A DNA stretch of 64,000 bases, from contig CAWHNT010000024.1 in NCBI GenBank assembly GCA_963830775.1, positions 331,753 to 395,752 on the forward strand, written 5' to 3'. This document shows positions 1-10,277 of the stretch, one piece after another. Each line of letters starts with the position of its first letter. Within the stretch, counting starts at the first letter, position 1. A program made the position numbers and the translations under genes. Source of the DNA: CAWHNT01 sp963830775. GTDB lineage: Bacteria; Pseudomonadota; Alphaproteobacteria; Geminicoccales; Geminicoccaceae. The notes beneath the pieces are model-generated. The model made no database searches. It saw only the letters and a program-made list of their open reading frames with translations, and was not told the origin of the DNA.

Positions 1-888
1 TCAGATGGCATCGGCACCAGAGATGATCTCGATCAGTTCCTTGGTGATCTGAGCCTGGCGCTGGCGATTGTACTGCAGGGTGATGCGGTTGATCATCTCG
101 CCCGCATTGCGGGTGGCGCTGTCCATCGCGGCCATGCGCGCACCCTGCTCGCTGGCCGAGTTCTCGAGCAGCGCCCCATAGATCTGCACCGCGATGTTGC
201 GCGGCAGGAGCTCGGCCAGGATGCGCTCCTCGTCCGGCTCGAACTCGTAAGTCGCGGTGAGCTCTGGTGTCTCCGCCTGCTTCGCGGGCGGCGTCTCGAC
301 CGGGATCAGGCGCTTCAGCGTGACGATCTGGGTCACCGCCGACTTGAACTTGTTGTAGATGATCGAGGCGGTGTCGAACTCGCCGGCCTCGTACATCTCG
401 AGCAGCCGGTCGGCGATCGGCCGCACGTCGGCGAACTCCATCCGCCGCTTGCCGACGATGCCGTCGAAATGCTCGATCAGCTTGTCGCGGTTGTCGCGGC
501 GGAGCATGTCGCGGCCCTTGCGGCCGACCGTGACCAGCTTGACCTGCTTGCCGTTCCCGGTCTGCTCACGGATCCAGCGCCGGGCCCCGCGCACGATCGA
601 GCTGTTGAAGCCGCCGGCGAGGCCGCGGTCGGCGGTGGCCACGATCAGGAGGTGCACCTCGTCCTTGCCGGTCCCGGCCAGGAGCGGCGGGGCTCCGGGC
701 AGGCCGGCAACGCCCTCGGCCAGGTTGGCCAGCATGCTCGCCATGCGTTCGGCGAAAGGGCGCGAGGCTTCGGCCTGCTCCTGCGCCCGCCGCAGCTTGG
801 AGGCTGCGACGAGCTTCATCGCACTGGTGATCTTGCGGGTCTGCCGGACCGAGTTGATCCGGACCCGCATGTCCTTGAGGCTGGGCAT
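1..888 (-). CDS. atpG: ATP synthase F1 subunit gamma
   Basis: Central rotor shaft of the F1Fo ATP synthase, turning inside the alpha3beta3 head at the cytoplasmic face of the membrane. The 295-residue product has the family N-terminus (MPSLKDMRVRINSVRQTRKI) and the conserved C-terminal helix ending in TKELIEIISGADAI. Length is normal. The stop codon is the first three bases of the window, so the gene is complete, and atpD and atpC are expected just outside. It follows atpA by 20 bp in the same operon. Confidence 0.98.
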   Translation of the reverse strand: MPSLKDMRVRINSVRQTRKITSAMKLVAASKLRRAQEQAEASRPFAERMASMLANLAEGVAGLPGAPPLLAGTGKDEVHLLIVATADRGLAGGFNSSIVRGARRWIREQTGNGKQVKLVTVGRKGRDMLRRDNRDKLIEHFDGIVGKRRMEFADVRPIADRLLEMYEAGEFDTASIIYNKFKSAVTQIVTLKRLIPVETPPAKQAETPELTATYEFEPDEERILAELLPRNIAVQIYGALLENSASEQGARMAAMDSATRNAGEMINRITLQYNRQRQAQITKELIEIISGADAI

Positions 889-908
889 CGCGCTACTCTA
901 GGCGGAGA

Positions 909-2443
<1,535 letters not shown>

Positions 2444-2444
<1 letters not shown>

Positions 2445-3004
2445 CAGCGAATTCCTCTCATCGACAATTCGAGCTGCTGCAGCCTGGTCTTGAGCGAGGC
2501 GTCGATCATCCGCGAGCCGATCCGCACGACGAGCCCGCCCAGGAGGCCAGGATCGACGCGTGCGGTGAGGTTGACGGCCCTGCCGGCATGGCGGGCGACA
2601 CTCTCGCGGAGCCGGTCAAGATCACCGGCCTCGAGCGGGGCCGCCGAGACGACCTCCGCCGTCTCCTCGCCGCGATGGGCCGCAACCAGCAACCGGAACT
2701 GGGCGATCACGCCGCCGAGCGCCAGGAGCCGCCGCTTCTGCGCCAGCAGAGACAGGAAGTTGCGCACGAGGTCGCCCAGGCCCAGCCGGTCGGCGAAGGC
2801 AGCCAGCGTACGCTGGTGCTCGTCCCGGCTTACGATCGGGCTCCGCAGCATCCGCTTCAGATCGGGGCTGGCCCCCAGAGCGGCCTCGACGGCACCCAGA
2901 TCGGTCTCGACCTTCTCCAGAGCGCCACGCTCGAGCGCAAGGTCGAACAGGGCCGTGGCATAGCGACCGGCCAAGCCCGAGCCCGTGGCTTTCTTGGCAG
3001 ACAA
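2444..3004 (-). CDS. atpH: ATP synthase F1 subunit delta
   Basis: Peripheral-stalk subunit that joins the F1 head to the b subunits. I chose the TTG at 3004, which gives 186 residues (LSAKKATGSGLAGRYATALF), the usual family length. It has a GGAAGG Shine-Dalgarno-like sequence about six bases upstream. An ATG at 3100 in the same frame would add 32 Cys/Arg-rich residues that do not look like the family. First gene of the operon visible here; overlaps the atpA start by one base. Confidence 0.93.
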
Positions 3005-3096
3005 GCGTTCCCTTCCGTCTTTCTGTCGCGCGAGAGCACCCTGCGCGAGGGCGTCGCAGTACCCGCAGCACCTTCCCCGTTCGAAAGGCGCTTGGG

Positions 3097-3125
3097 CCAT
3101 AACACACGAGCTTAGCCGGTCGCAA
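3097..3125 (-). promoter_or_regulatory. Candidate promoter of the atp operon
   Basis: On the minus strand, TTGCGA (3125-3120) is followed 16 to 17 bases later by GTTATGG (3103-3097), a plausible sigma70-type pair. A transcript starting near 3090 would have a leader of about 85 bases before the atpH TTG. Match to consensus is only moderate and no mapping data exist, so this is a weak prediction. Confidence 0.3.
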
Positions 3126-3166
3126 CCGGACGGCCCGGCGCCCTTCCAGGCCCCTTTGCCGCAGCG

Positions 3167-4102
3167 TCAGCCGACGCCGGGTGCTACCGGCCGGGGCATC
3201 CGTGCGCTGGCCTGGAAGGCCGTGGCCACGAGGATCATCGCACCGCCGACGAGGGTCGCCGCCGTCGGCACCTCGTCGACCACCAGCCAGACCCAGACGG
3301 GCGACAGCACGAGCTCGGCCAGGGCCAGGAGCTGGAGCGGTGCGGCGGCGAGGTGGCGGGCGGCGTAGGCATAGCAGAGCGAGCCCAGGCCCAGCTGCAC
3401 CGTCCCCATGAAGGCACACAAGGCGAGGTCGCGCTGGGTGATCGCGAAGCCCTCGCCGGTGACGGCGAGGATGACGGCCGCAGCCATGGTCGAGCTCAGG
3501 CCGGACCAGAGCACGGCCGCCGCCATGTCGTTCTGCCGGCCCTTGCGCAGGCAGGCGCTCACGAGCGCGAACGAGACCGCGGAGCCAAGCGCCAGGACGT
3601 TGCCGAAGAGGCCGTCGAAGGCGAGGCTGCTGCGGACCATCACCACCACACCGGCCGCCGCCAGGAGCATGGCGTACCAGGTCCGTGACGGCACCGACTC
3701 CCCCAGCCAGGCGCGGGCGAGGAGGGCCGTGATGAAGGGTGCGATGCCGCTCATGAAGAGCGCGTTGGCCACCGTCACGTAGCCGATCGCCAGGATGAAG
3801 CAGCAGGAGGCGGAGCTGAAGGCGAGCCCGGCCAGCAGTGCGTCCCGACCTGCGCGGCGGAGCGGAAGGTCAACGCGGCCCCGATAACGGACGGCCAGGA
3901 TGAGCAACAGGGTCAGGCTCATCGCCAGCGCGCGATAGAAGACGATCTGCCACGAGGTGGCAGCCTCGGTGAGCCGGATCAGGACGCCCGACAGGCTCCA
4001 GAACAGGGCACCCAGGCAGGCCAGCAACACACCACGCCCGTACCGCCCGACCTCCAGGGCCGGGACGGGCGATCCAAGAGCGGCAGGGTCGCTGGCGGAC
4101 AT
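3167..4102 (-). CDS. EamA/DMT-superfamily permease
   Basis: Predicted inner-membrane exporter of small metabolites. The 311-residue product is almost entirely hydrophobic, with about ten membrane segments arranged as two EamA repeats. The first starts near YGRGVLLACLGALFWSLSGV, and the second covers the half beginning LFGNVLALGSAVSFALVSA. The substrate cannot be told from sequence. It lies upstream of, and in the same direction as, the atp operon but is separated by about 160 bp that hold a likely separate promoter. Confidence 0.88.
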   Translation of the reverse strand: MSASDPAALGSPVPALEVGRYGRGVLLACLGALFWSLSGVLIRLTEAATSWQIVFYRALAMSLTLLLILAVRYRGRVDLPLRRAGRDALLAGLAFSSASCCFILAIGYVTVANALFMSGIAPFITALLARAWLGESVPSRTWYAMLLAAAGVVVMVRSSLAFDGLFGNVLALGSAVSFALVSACLRKGRQNDMAAAVLWSGLSSTMAAAVILAVTGEGFAITQRDLALCAFMGTVQLGLGSLCYAYAARHLAAAPLQLLALAELVLSPVWVWLVVDEVPTAATLVGGAMILVATAFQASARMPRPVAPGVG

Positions 4103-4157
4103 GGCGGCCTTTGTAGAGGCTGGCCATGAAGATGCCAGCGCCCCCGAGCGAAGCCGA

Positions 4158-4421
4158 TCACCTCGCTGCGGTCGGCGCCTGCGGCACGAAGCTCAGGCGC
4201 AGCCTGGTACCGGTCGCCTCGGCGTAGCGCCGCAGGGTCCTGAGCGAGGGATTGCCACGCCCGCTCTCGAGCCGCACGACGGCAGTGCGGGAGGTGCCCA
4301 TGCGCTCGGCAATCTGATCCTGGGTAAGGTTGGTGTTGGCCCTTGCGTCGACCAGCGCCTCGGCCAGCGCAAACTCCTCGGCCAGAGCGTCATACTCCGC
4401 TCTGAACTCGGGATCGCTCAT
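4158..4421 (-). CDS. HigA-type XRE antitoxin
   Basis: DNA-binding antitoxin of a type II toxin-antitoxin pair. From the ATG at 4421 it encodes 87 residues: a short N-terminal segment (MSDPEFRAEYDALAEEF) that usually contacts the toxin, then a helix-turn-helix (LTQDQIAERMGTSRTAVVRL) and a final strand RLRLSFV. AAGGAG lies just upstream. A longer in-frame reading upstream lacks a convincing start and overlaps the toxin remnant. The antitoxin frame is intact although its toxin is broken. Autorepression of the locus is expected for the family. Confidence 0.85.
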   Translation of the reverse strand: MSDPEFRAEYDALAEEFALAEALVDARANTNLTQDQIAERMGTSRTAVVRLESGRGNPSLRTLRRYAEATGTRLRLSFVPQAPTAAR

Positions 4422-4459
4422 CCACTCCTTGCCAAGAATCCGCCACCCGAGAGGTCGTC

Positions 4460-4809
4460 TTACCCATCCAGCTCCTCCGCTCGCCTCAGCGCCAGCGTGA
4501 TCTCCTGCCGTGGCGTCTTCTGGGTTTTCTTCACGAACACCCGGACGACCACCACACGGCGACCGGAAGCGGTCACGTAGAGTGCTCGGGAGATCCCATC
4601 CCGGCCCGTCATCCGCATCTCCCATAGCCTACCCTTCCCATAGCCTACCATACACCCTGGATGTGCTTGACGTAGGGCTCGTGGACGCGGTCCAGGCCGC
4701 TTCTCTCGATCAGTTGGACGATCCGAAGGAACTTCGCCTGCATGTCCTTCGGCAGCGCACGCAGCTCCGTCTCCACCTCGCCGGAAAGATACTCGACTGT
4801 CCACGCCAT
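4460..4809 (-). pseudogene. RelE/HigB-like (Gp49 family) toxin, frameshifted
   Basis: Remnant of a ribosome-dependent mRNA-cleaving toxin. From ATG 4809 it reads MAWTVEYLSGEVETELRALP and continues to EPYVKHIQG, then meets TAG at 4647-4645. The rest of the family continues in another frame (LWEMRMTGRDGISRALYV to EITLALRRAEELDG, stop 4460-4462). The break coincides with a near-perfect 16-bp tandem repeat (unit CCCATAGCCTACCCTT on the plus strand, 4621-4652). Relative to the expected junction about 23 extra bases are present, which shifts the frame. The antitoxin lies 38 bp downstream. Confidence 0.82.
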
Positions 4810-4812
4810 GAC

Positions 4813-4828
4813 GTCTCATATATGAGAC
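4813..4828. promoter_or_regulatory. Perfect palindrome, likely toxin-antitoxin operator
   Basis: gtctcatatatgagac is a perfect 16-bp palindrome whose edge is three bases from the toxin ATG. Its position and AT-rich core fit an antitoxin operator overlapping the promoter. It also lies between the divergent toxin and MscS-type genes. Binding itself is inferred. Confidence 0.6.
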
Positions 4829-4964
4829 AAGATCCCACGTCCATCTCACGCGGCATGGCATACGCGGCTTTGTGGACCGCGTGAGCAGGCTCGCACGCGA
4901 ACGGCGTGCGGGCCGGTGGCAGGCCTGCTAGAGCAGGCCGCAGCAAGCAAGGTGAGTAGGGAGC

Positions 4965-7157
4965 ATGCCGGCACAGGATCGCGTGCGCGGCCGCGGGTGG
5001 TGCCGTGCCGGTGCCGCCCTGCTTGTGCTGCTCGGCTGGCTCCTGGCGGGCCTTGCCGTGCAGGCGCAGGAGCCGCCTCCGCCCGCGGCGGCGCCGAGGC
5101 CGGCCCAGGTGCAGGAGCTGATGCGCCTGCTGGCCGATCCTGCCGTGCGGACCTGGATCGAGCAGGCGGCCGCGGGCCAGAATGTGACCGTGGCGTCGGC
5201 AACCGCGGCCGAGGCGGAGGAGCTGCAGCCTTTCGTCCATCGGCGCCTTGCCGACCTCCGCGCCAACGTCCGGTCCCTGGTCGCCGCCGTGCCGCAGGCG
5301 CCGGCCGAGCTCGCCAGGGCCGGGATGGCGCTGGAGGGCGAGATGATGTCGGTGGGGCCGCTGCGCGTCCTTCTGCTCATCGGCGTGTTCGCCGGCCTCG
5401 GCTTCGGTGTGCAGTGGATGTTCTGGCGCGCCACGGCCCGCTGGCGGCAGCGGATCACCGACAGCCCGCTGGACACGGTCGACGAGCGGCTGCGGGCCGT
5501 GTTCCAGCGCCTGCTCTACGGCACGCTGATGGTGGTCTCGTTCGCGGTCGGCAGCCTGGGCGCGTTCCTGGCCCTGCCCTGGCCCTGGCTGCTGCAGGAG
5601 ATCGTCACCGCCGGCCTGTTCGTCGTCTTCGCCGTGCTGGTCGCCAGCGTGCTGGGCCGCTTCCTTCTGGCCCCGGGCGGCCCCCGCTTCCGTGTGCTGC
5701 CGATGCCGCAGGCCTCGGCCGAGCACTGGTTCTTCTGGCTGCGGGTGATCGTCGGCTACGGGGCGGCCGAGCTGGTGGCCTTCGGCCTGCTCCGCTCGCT
5801 GGGCGTGAGCACACCTGTCGTGGGGCTGATCATGCTGGCCTGGGGCCTGGGCGGGCTGGCGCTCACCCTCACGTCCCTGTTCACCCGCCCGGCACACCGG
5901 GAGGGGCTCCCAGGTGCCCGCCGGCGCACGCGGCTGCTCGCGGCCTGGCTCTGCTTCGCCCTGCTCAGCCGCACGGTCGGCGCCTTCCCGCTGTTCGTCA
6001 TCCTGATCACCATCGTGGCACTGCCGGCAGCGCTGATCGCCACCAAGCGCGCCGTCGCCCACCTGCTCCGGCCGCCGGGCTCGGAGATCAGCAGCGGCGA
6101 GCCGCCCGGTCTGGTGGCGGCGGGGCTCGAGCGCGGCCTGCAGGCGCTGCTGATCGTGCTCGCCTTGTGGACCGTGGCGCGCACGTTCGGCCTCGGCATG
6201 GACATGCTCTCGGGCCAGGGCTCGACCGCGGCCCGCATCGCCCGCAACGTGCTCGACGCCGTGGTCATCCTGCTCGTGGCCGACCTCGCCTGGCATCTGG
6301 CGGCAAGCTGGATCGACCGCCGCCTCTACGAGGCCAGCCCGCGCCAGGCGGCGGGGCCGTCGGACGGCGAAGGCGGCGGCCTGCTGAGCGACCTCCCGCC
6401 CGAGGAGGTTCGCCGCCGGTCCCGCCTCCTCACCCTCCTGCCGATCGCCCGCAACGTGGGCTTCGTGGTGCTGGTCGTCATGGCCGTGCTGATGGCGCTT
6501 TCGGCCCTGGGCGTTCAGATCGGCCCCCTGCTCGCCGGTGCGGGCGTGGTCGGCGTGGCGGTGGGCTTCGGCGCGCAGACGCTGGTGAAGGACATCATCT
6601 CCGGCATGTTCTACCTGCTCGACGACGCGTTCCGGGTCGGCGAGTACATCATGAGCGGCAGCTACAAGGGCACGGTCGAATCGTTCTCGCTGCGCTCGGT
6701 CAAGCTGCGGCACCACCGCGGCCCGCTGACCACGGTGCCGTTCGGCGAGCTGGGGGCGGTGCAGAACCTCAGCCGCGACTGGGTGATCGACAAGATCAAT
6801 ATCGGGCTGACCTACGACACCGACCTCGACAAGGTGAAGCGGATCGTGAAGCTGGTGAGCAAGGAGATCATGGCCGATCCCGAGCTGGCGCCCAACATCA
6901 TCGATCCCCTGAAATCGCAGGGCGTCTATCAGCTTACCGACTACGCGATCCAGATCCGGCTGAAGATCACGACCAAGCCGGGCGAGCAGTTCATCGTCCG
7001 GCGGTCGATCTACTCCAAGATCAAGAAGGCCTTCGACGCCAACGGGATCAGGTTCGCCTTCCCGACCGTCCAGGTGGCGGGCGGCGAAGGCGGCACGGTC
7101 TCGCCGGCGGCAGCGCAGCAGGCGCTCGACGTGGCGCATCGTCCGGCAGCGGAATAG
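4965..7157 (+). CDS. MscS-family mechanosensitive channel (long form)
   Basis: Inner-membrane channel that opens under membrane tension to release solutes. The 730-residue product has a signal-like first helix (AALLVLLGWLLAGLAVQAQ), a periplasmic alpha-helical region, about ten hydrophobic segments, then the MscS core. The pore helix is GPLLAGAGVVGVAVGFGAQT near residues 520-540, followed by VKDIISGMFYLLDDAFRVGEY and the beta/cytoplasmic vestibule domain. Length fits the multi-helix MscS/MscK-like subfamily. It ends 3 bp before the next gene, so the two are probably cotranscribed. Confidence 0.92.
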   Translation: MPAQDRVRGRGWCRAGAALLVLLGWLLAGLAVQAQEPPPPAAAPRPAQVQELMRLLADPAVRTWIEQAAAGQNVTVASATAAEAEELQPFVHRRLADLRANVRSLVAAVPQAPAELARAGMALEGEMMSVGPLRVLLLIGVFAGLGFGVQWMFWRATARWRQRITDSPLDTVDERLRAVFQRLLYGTLMVVSFAVGSLGAFLALPWPWLLQEIVTAGLFVVFAVLVASVLGRFLLAPGGPRFRVLPMPQASAEHWFFWLRVIVGYGAAELVAFGLLRSLGVSTPVVGLIMLAWGLGGLALTLTSLFTRPAHREGLPGARRRTRLLAAWLCFALLSRTVGAFPLFVILITIVALPAALIATKRAVAHLLRPPGSEISSGEPPGLVAAGLERGLQALLIVLALWTVARTFGLGMDMLSGQGSTAARIARNVLDAVVILLVADLAWHLAASWIDRRLYEASPRQAAGPSDGEGGGLLSDLPPEEVRRRSRLLTLLPIARNVGFVVLVVMAVLMALSALGVQIGPLLAGAGVVGVAVGFGAQTLVKDIISGMFYLLDDAFRVGEYIMSGSYKGTVESFSLRSVKLRHHRGPLTTVPFGELGAVQNLSRDWVIDKINIGLTYDTDLDKVKRIVKLVSKEIMADPELAPNIIDPLKSQGVYQLTDYAIQIRLKITTKPGEQFIVRRSIYSKIKKAFDANGIRFAFPTVQVAGGEGGTVSPAAAQQALDVAHRPAAE

Positions 7158-7160
7158 AGG

Positions 7161-8105
7161 ATGCTGCCCCTCTTCGACGCGGCCCAGGTCCGCGCCGCCA
7201 CGCCCTGGCCGGCACTGGTCGAGGCGCTTCGGGAGGCCTTCCGCGCCGGCTGCGTGCTGCCGCCCCGCCATCATCACGGGTTCGAGGTGCCGGGCGAGCG
7301 CGAGGCGACCCTGCTGCTCATGCCGGCCTGGCGCGAGGGCGGGACGCTGGGGGTGAAGGTCGTCAACATCGTGCCCGGCAACGATGCACGCGGCCTGCCG
7401 GCGGTCTCGGGCGTCTACCTCCTCTTCTCCGCGACCACCGGCCAGCCGCTGGCGCTGATCGACGGGGCCGAGCTCACGGCGCGGCGAACCGCGGCGGCCT
7501 CGGCCCTGGCCGCGGACTACCTGGCCCGGCCCGATAGCCGCCGGATGGTGATGGTCGGCACCGGGCGGCTGGCACCGGAGCTGGTGGCGGCGCATGCAGC
7601 CGTGCGTCCGATCCGCGAGGTGACGATCTGGGGCCGAAACCAGCCCAAGGCGGAGGCTCTGGCAGGGCGGCTCCGGGACGAGCTGGGTCTGAACGTGACC
7701 GCGACCGCGGAGCTCGAGCTTGCGGTGCGGGCTGCCGACCTCGTGAGCTGCGGCACCACCAGCGCCTTGCCCCTGGTCCACGGCGCCTGGCTCGCCGAGG
7801 GAGCCCATCTCGACCTTGTGGGCGGCTTCACGCCTGCCATGCGCGAGGCCGACGACGAGGCGGTGCGGCGGGCACGGGTCTGGGTCGACACGGCAGACGG
7901 CGGCACGCGCGAGGCGGGTGACATCGTGCAGCCGCTGGCGAGCGGCGTGCTCGCCCGCGACGCGATCGTGGGCGATCTCTTCGGCCTCTGCCGCGGCGAG
8001 GTGACCGGCCGCGCCACGGCGGGGGAGATCACGCTCTTCAAGTCGGTGGGGACGGCGCTCGAGGACCTGGCGGCCGCCACCCTGGTCGTGCAGCAACAGC
8101 CGTAG
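7161..8105 (+). CDS. Ornithine cyclodeaminase / mu-crystallin family protein
   Basis: NAD(P)-dependent enzyme of the OCD superfamily, which includes ornithine cyclodeaminase, alanine dehydrogenases and delta1-pyrroline-2-carboxylate reductase. The 314-residue product has the family N-terminus (FDAAQVRAATPWPALVEAL), the substrate-binding GVKVVNIVPGN and GAELTARRTAAASALAA blocks, a Rossmann motif (MVMVGTGRLAPELV) and the late VDTADGGTREAGDI region. The substrate is not decided by sequence. A role as pyrroline-2-carboxylate reductase is possible because a hydroxyproline dehydratase gene lies 12 kb downstream. Tightly coupled to the channel gene before it. Confidence 0.85.
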   Translation: MLPLFDAAQVRAATPWPALVEALREAFRAGCVLPPRHHHGFEVPGEREATLLLMPAWREGGTLGVKVVNIVPGNDARGLPAVSGVYLLFSATTGQPLALIDGAELTARRTAAASALAADYLARPDSRRMVMVGTGRLAPELVAAHAAVRPIREVTIWGRNQPKAEALAGRLRDELGLNVTATAELELAVRAADLVSCGTTSALPLVHGAWLAEGAHLDLVGGFTPAMREADDEAVRRARVWVDTADGGTREAGDIVQPLASGVLARDAIVGDLFGLCRGEVTGRATAGEITLFKSVGTALEDLAAATLVVQQQP

Positions 8106-8178
8106 GTAGAGCGCGCCTGGGCGCGTTGCGGTCGCCGTGAGCGCTCCTCACATACCTCCCGCGTTCACGAGGGCGGTG

Positions 8179-9882
8179 ATGAAGCGGGACACGGGCGAGG
8201 CCGCGGAAGGCCATGGATTCCGCATCCCCGACCCGGGCGTGGTGACGCGATCGCTGGCGGCCCTGGCAGCGGCCCTGGCCCGTCACCCGGAGAAGCTCGC
8301 GGCACGGCAGGCAGCATGGGCGGCTCAGATGGAGGAGCTGCGCCGGCGGCAGCGCGACCGTGCCGCGGGCGAACCCGTGCCGCCGGTGATCGAGCCCGAG
8401 CCCACCGACCGGCGCTTCAAGGACGAGGCCTGGGACAAGGACCCCGCCCTCGACTTCCTGAAACAGTCCTACCTCCTGACCGCCCGAATGGTGCGGGAGA
8501 CCGTGGCCGAGGCCCAGGGCCTCGATCCTGCGACCCACGCCAAGGCCTCGTTCTACGCCCAGCAGCTGATCGAGGCCTGCTCACCCACCAACTTCCCGCT
8601 CACCAACCCTGCCGTCCTCAGGCAGGCGCAGGAAACCAAAGGCGAGAGCCTGCGCCGCGGGATGGAGCGGCTGCTGGCCGACCTCGAGCGCGGCCAGGGC
8701 GAGCTCGCGATCACGATGAGCCGGCCGGACGCGTTCCGCCTCGGGTGCCACCTCGCGACCACTCCCGGCAAGGTGATCTTCGAGAACGAGCTGATGCAGC
8801 TGGTCCAGTATGCGCCGCGGACGGAGCAGGTGCGCAGGCGGCCGCTGCTGGTGGTGCCGCCCTGGATCAACAAGTTCTACATCCTGGACCTGCAGCCCAG
8901 GAACAGCTTCGTCCGCTTCGCCCTGGAGCAGGGCCATACGGTGTTCGTGATCTCCTGGGTGAACCCGGACGAGCGGCTGGCCCACAAAGACTTCGAGGAC
9001 TACCTGAAGGACGGGCCGCTCGCGGCGCTGGATGCCATCCATGCCGCCATCGGCGAGGCCGAGGTCAACATTCTCGGCTACTGCATCGGCGGCACGCTCA
9101 CGGCCTGCCTCCTGGCCTATCTCGCCGCCACTGGTGCCAAGCGGGTGGCGTCGGCGACCTTCCTCACCACGCTCACCGACTTCAGCGATCCCGGAGAGCT
9201 CAAGGTCTTCATCGACGACGAGCAGCTGGCGCTGCTCGAGGCGCACATGCAGAGGCGGGGCTATCTCGAGGCCCGGCAGATGCGGCAGGTGTTCAGCCTG
9301 CTGCGACCGAACGACCTGATCTGGAGCTACGTCGTCAACAACTACCTGCTGGGCAAGGAGCCGCCGGCCTTCGACCTGCTGCACTGGAACGCCGACGGCA
9401 CGCGCATGCCGTGCATGATGCACAGCTTCTACCTGCGCAACATGTACCAGCGGAACCTGCTGGCGCAGCCGGGCGGCATCAGCCTCCTGGGCGTGCCGAT
9501 CGACCTCTCCCTGGTCCGCACGCCCTGCTACTTCCTCGCCACCCGCGACGACCACATAGCACCCTGGCGCAGCACCTATCGCGGCCGCCGGCTCATGCGC
9601 GGGCCCAGCCGCTTCGTGCTGGGGGAAGCCGGGCATGTCGCCGGCGTCGTCAACCCGCCCGCCTCGGGCAAATACGGCTACTGGACCAACCGGCGCGGGC
9701 CGGCCGATCCGGAGGCCTGGCTTGCCCGGGCGGAGCGCCATCCAGGCTCGTGGTGGCCGGACTGGGCGGCGTGGCTGGGCCGCCATGGCGGCAGGCGCGT
9801 GGCGGCCCGCGACCCCGCCCGTGGCGCCCTCGCCACGATCGAGGATGCGCCCGGACGGTACGTGCTGACCTCCGGCGAATAA
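8179..9882 (+). CDS. phaC: Class I poly(3-hydroxyalkanoate) synthase
   Basis: Polymerises 3-hydroxyacyl-CoA into PHA on granules. The product has the N-terminal PhaC domain, the lipase-like box GYCIGG with the catalytic Cys, the Asp in ATRDDHIAPW and the His in GEAGHVAGVVNPP, so the triad is complete. The 567-residue length from ATG 8179 is normal for class I. GAGGG sits just before this ATG. A GTG at 8137 would add 14 residues but has no clear ribosome site. No phaA/phaB genes are in the window; an HHH-phasin gene lies 10 kb away. Confidence 0.94.
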   Translation: MKRDTGEAAEGHGFRIPDPGVVTRSLAALAAALARHPEKLAARQAAWAAQMEELRRRQRDRAAGEPVPPVIEPEPTDRRFKDEAWDKDPALDFLKQSYLLTARMVRETVAEAQGLDPATHAKASFYAQQLIEACSPTNFPLTNPAVLRQAQETKGESLRRGMERLLADLERGQGELAITMSRPDAFRLGCHLATTPGKVIFENELMQLVQYAPRTEQVRRRPLLVVPPWINKFYILDLQPRNSFVRFALEQGHTVFVISWVNPDERLAHKDFEDYLKDGPLAALDAIHAAIGEAEVNILGYCIGGTLTACLLAYLAATGAKRVASATFLTTLTDFSDPGELKVFIDDEQLALLEAHMQRRGYLEARQMRQVFSLLRPNDLIWSYVVNNYLLGKEPPAFDLLHWNADGTRMPCMMHSFYLRNMYQRNLLAQPGGISLLGVPIDLSLVRTPCYFLATRDDHIAPWRSTYRGRRLMRGPSRFVLGEAGHVAGVVNPPASGKYGYWTNRRGPADPEAWLARAERHPGSWWPDWAAWLGRHGGRRVAARDPARGALATIEDAPGRYVLTSGE

Positions 9883-10277
9883 TGAGCAAGCTCGCCAAAC
9901 GATTTTTGGAATAGGCGGCGAGGGCTGGCGTCTATGGATGTGGATCCCGGCGGATCGTGGCAGTGCCATGCTCGTCGGTGTCTTGTGGCCTCTGGCGCTT
10001 GGGCAAGCCCATGAGCGTGGGAACCGGCTGCAGGGTACTGGGAGCAACGCGTCTCGCTCGCGCGTCAGCACGTCATCGTCTCCGGGTTCTTCCGCCCGAC
10101 TGCCTCGGCTCCGTCGGCGCCCCGGCGGAGCCGATTTTTTCGGACGGACCTTCGAGGACGAGGAGGTGGAGATGGCACAGTTGCGGCAGCGTTAAGCATG
10201 CCGCACCACGGCCTCCCTGGCGCCGTTTGACGGAACGTGCGATGCGCCAGTGCGGCGGCAGTGGGCGGGAAAGAACG
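9883..10277. other. Non-coding gap downstream of phaC
   Basis: About 395 bp without a convincing gene. It contains a strong intrinsic terminator at 10105-10140, 220 bp after the phaC stop, and the leader of the sigma-factor gene. The overlapping reading frames here are short and Arg/Ser-rich, unlike proteins. An unannotated small RNA ending at the terminator is possible, but nothing in the sequence identifies one. Confidence 0.5.
10105..10140 (+). terminator. Rho-independent terminator
   Basis: TCGGCTCCG and CGGAGCCGA form a perfect nine-base stem around a GC-rich loop, followed directly by six T residues. It probably ends the phaC transcript or an unidentified short RNA between phaC and the sigma factor. 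Confidence 0.8.

Noticed and set aside
4710..8096. A 1128-residue open frame on the minus strand opposite the MscS and OCD genes
   Set aside because: His/Gln/Arg-rich shadow typical of GC-rich DNA. The opposite strand has clear domain matches with start sites and operon spacing.
10000..10060. EcfG-type promoter (GGAAC and CGTT boxes) upstream of the sigma factor
   Set aside because: GGAACC is present near 10020 but no CGTT element occurs at the required spacing.
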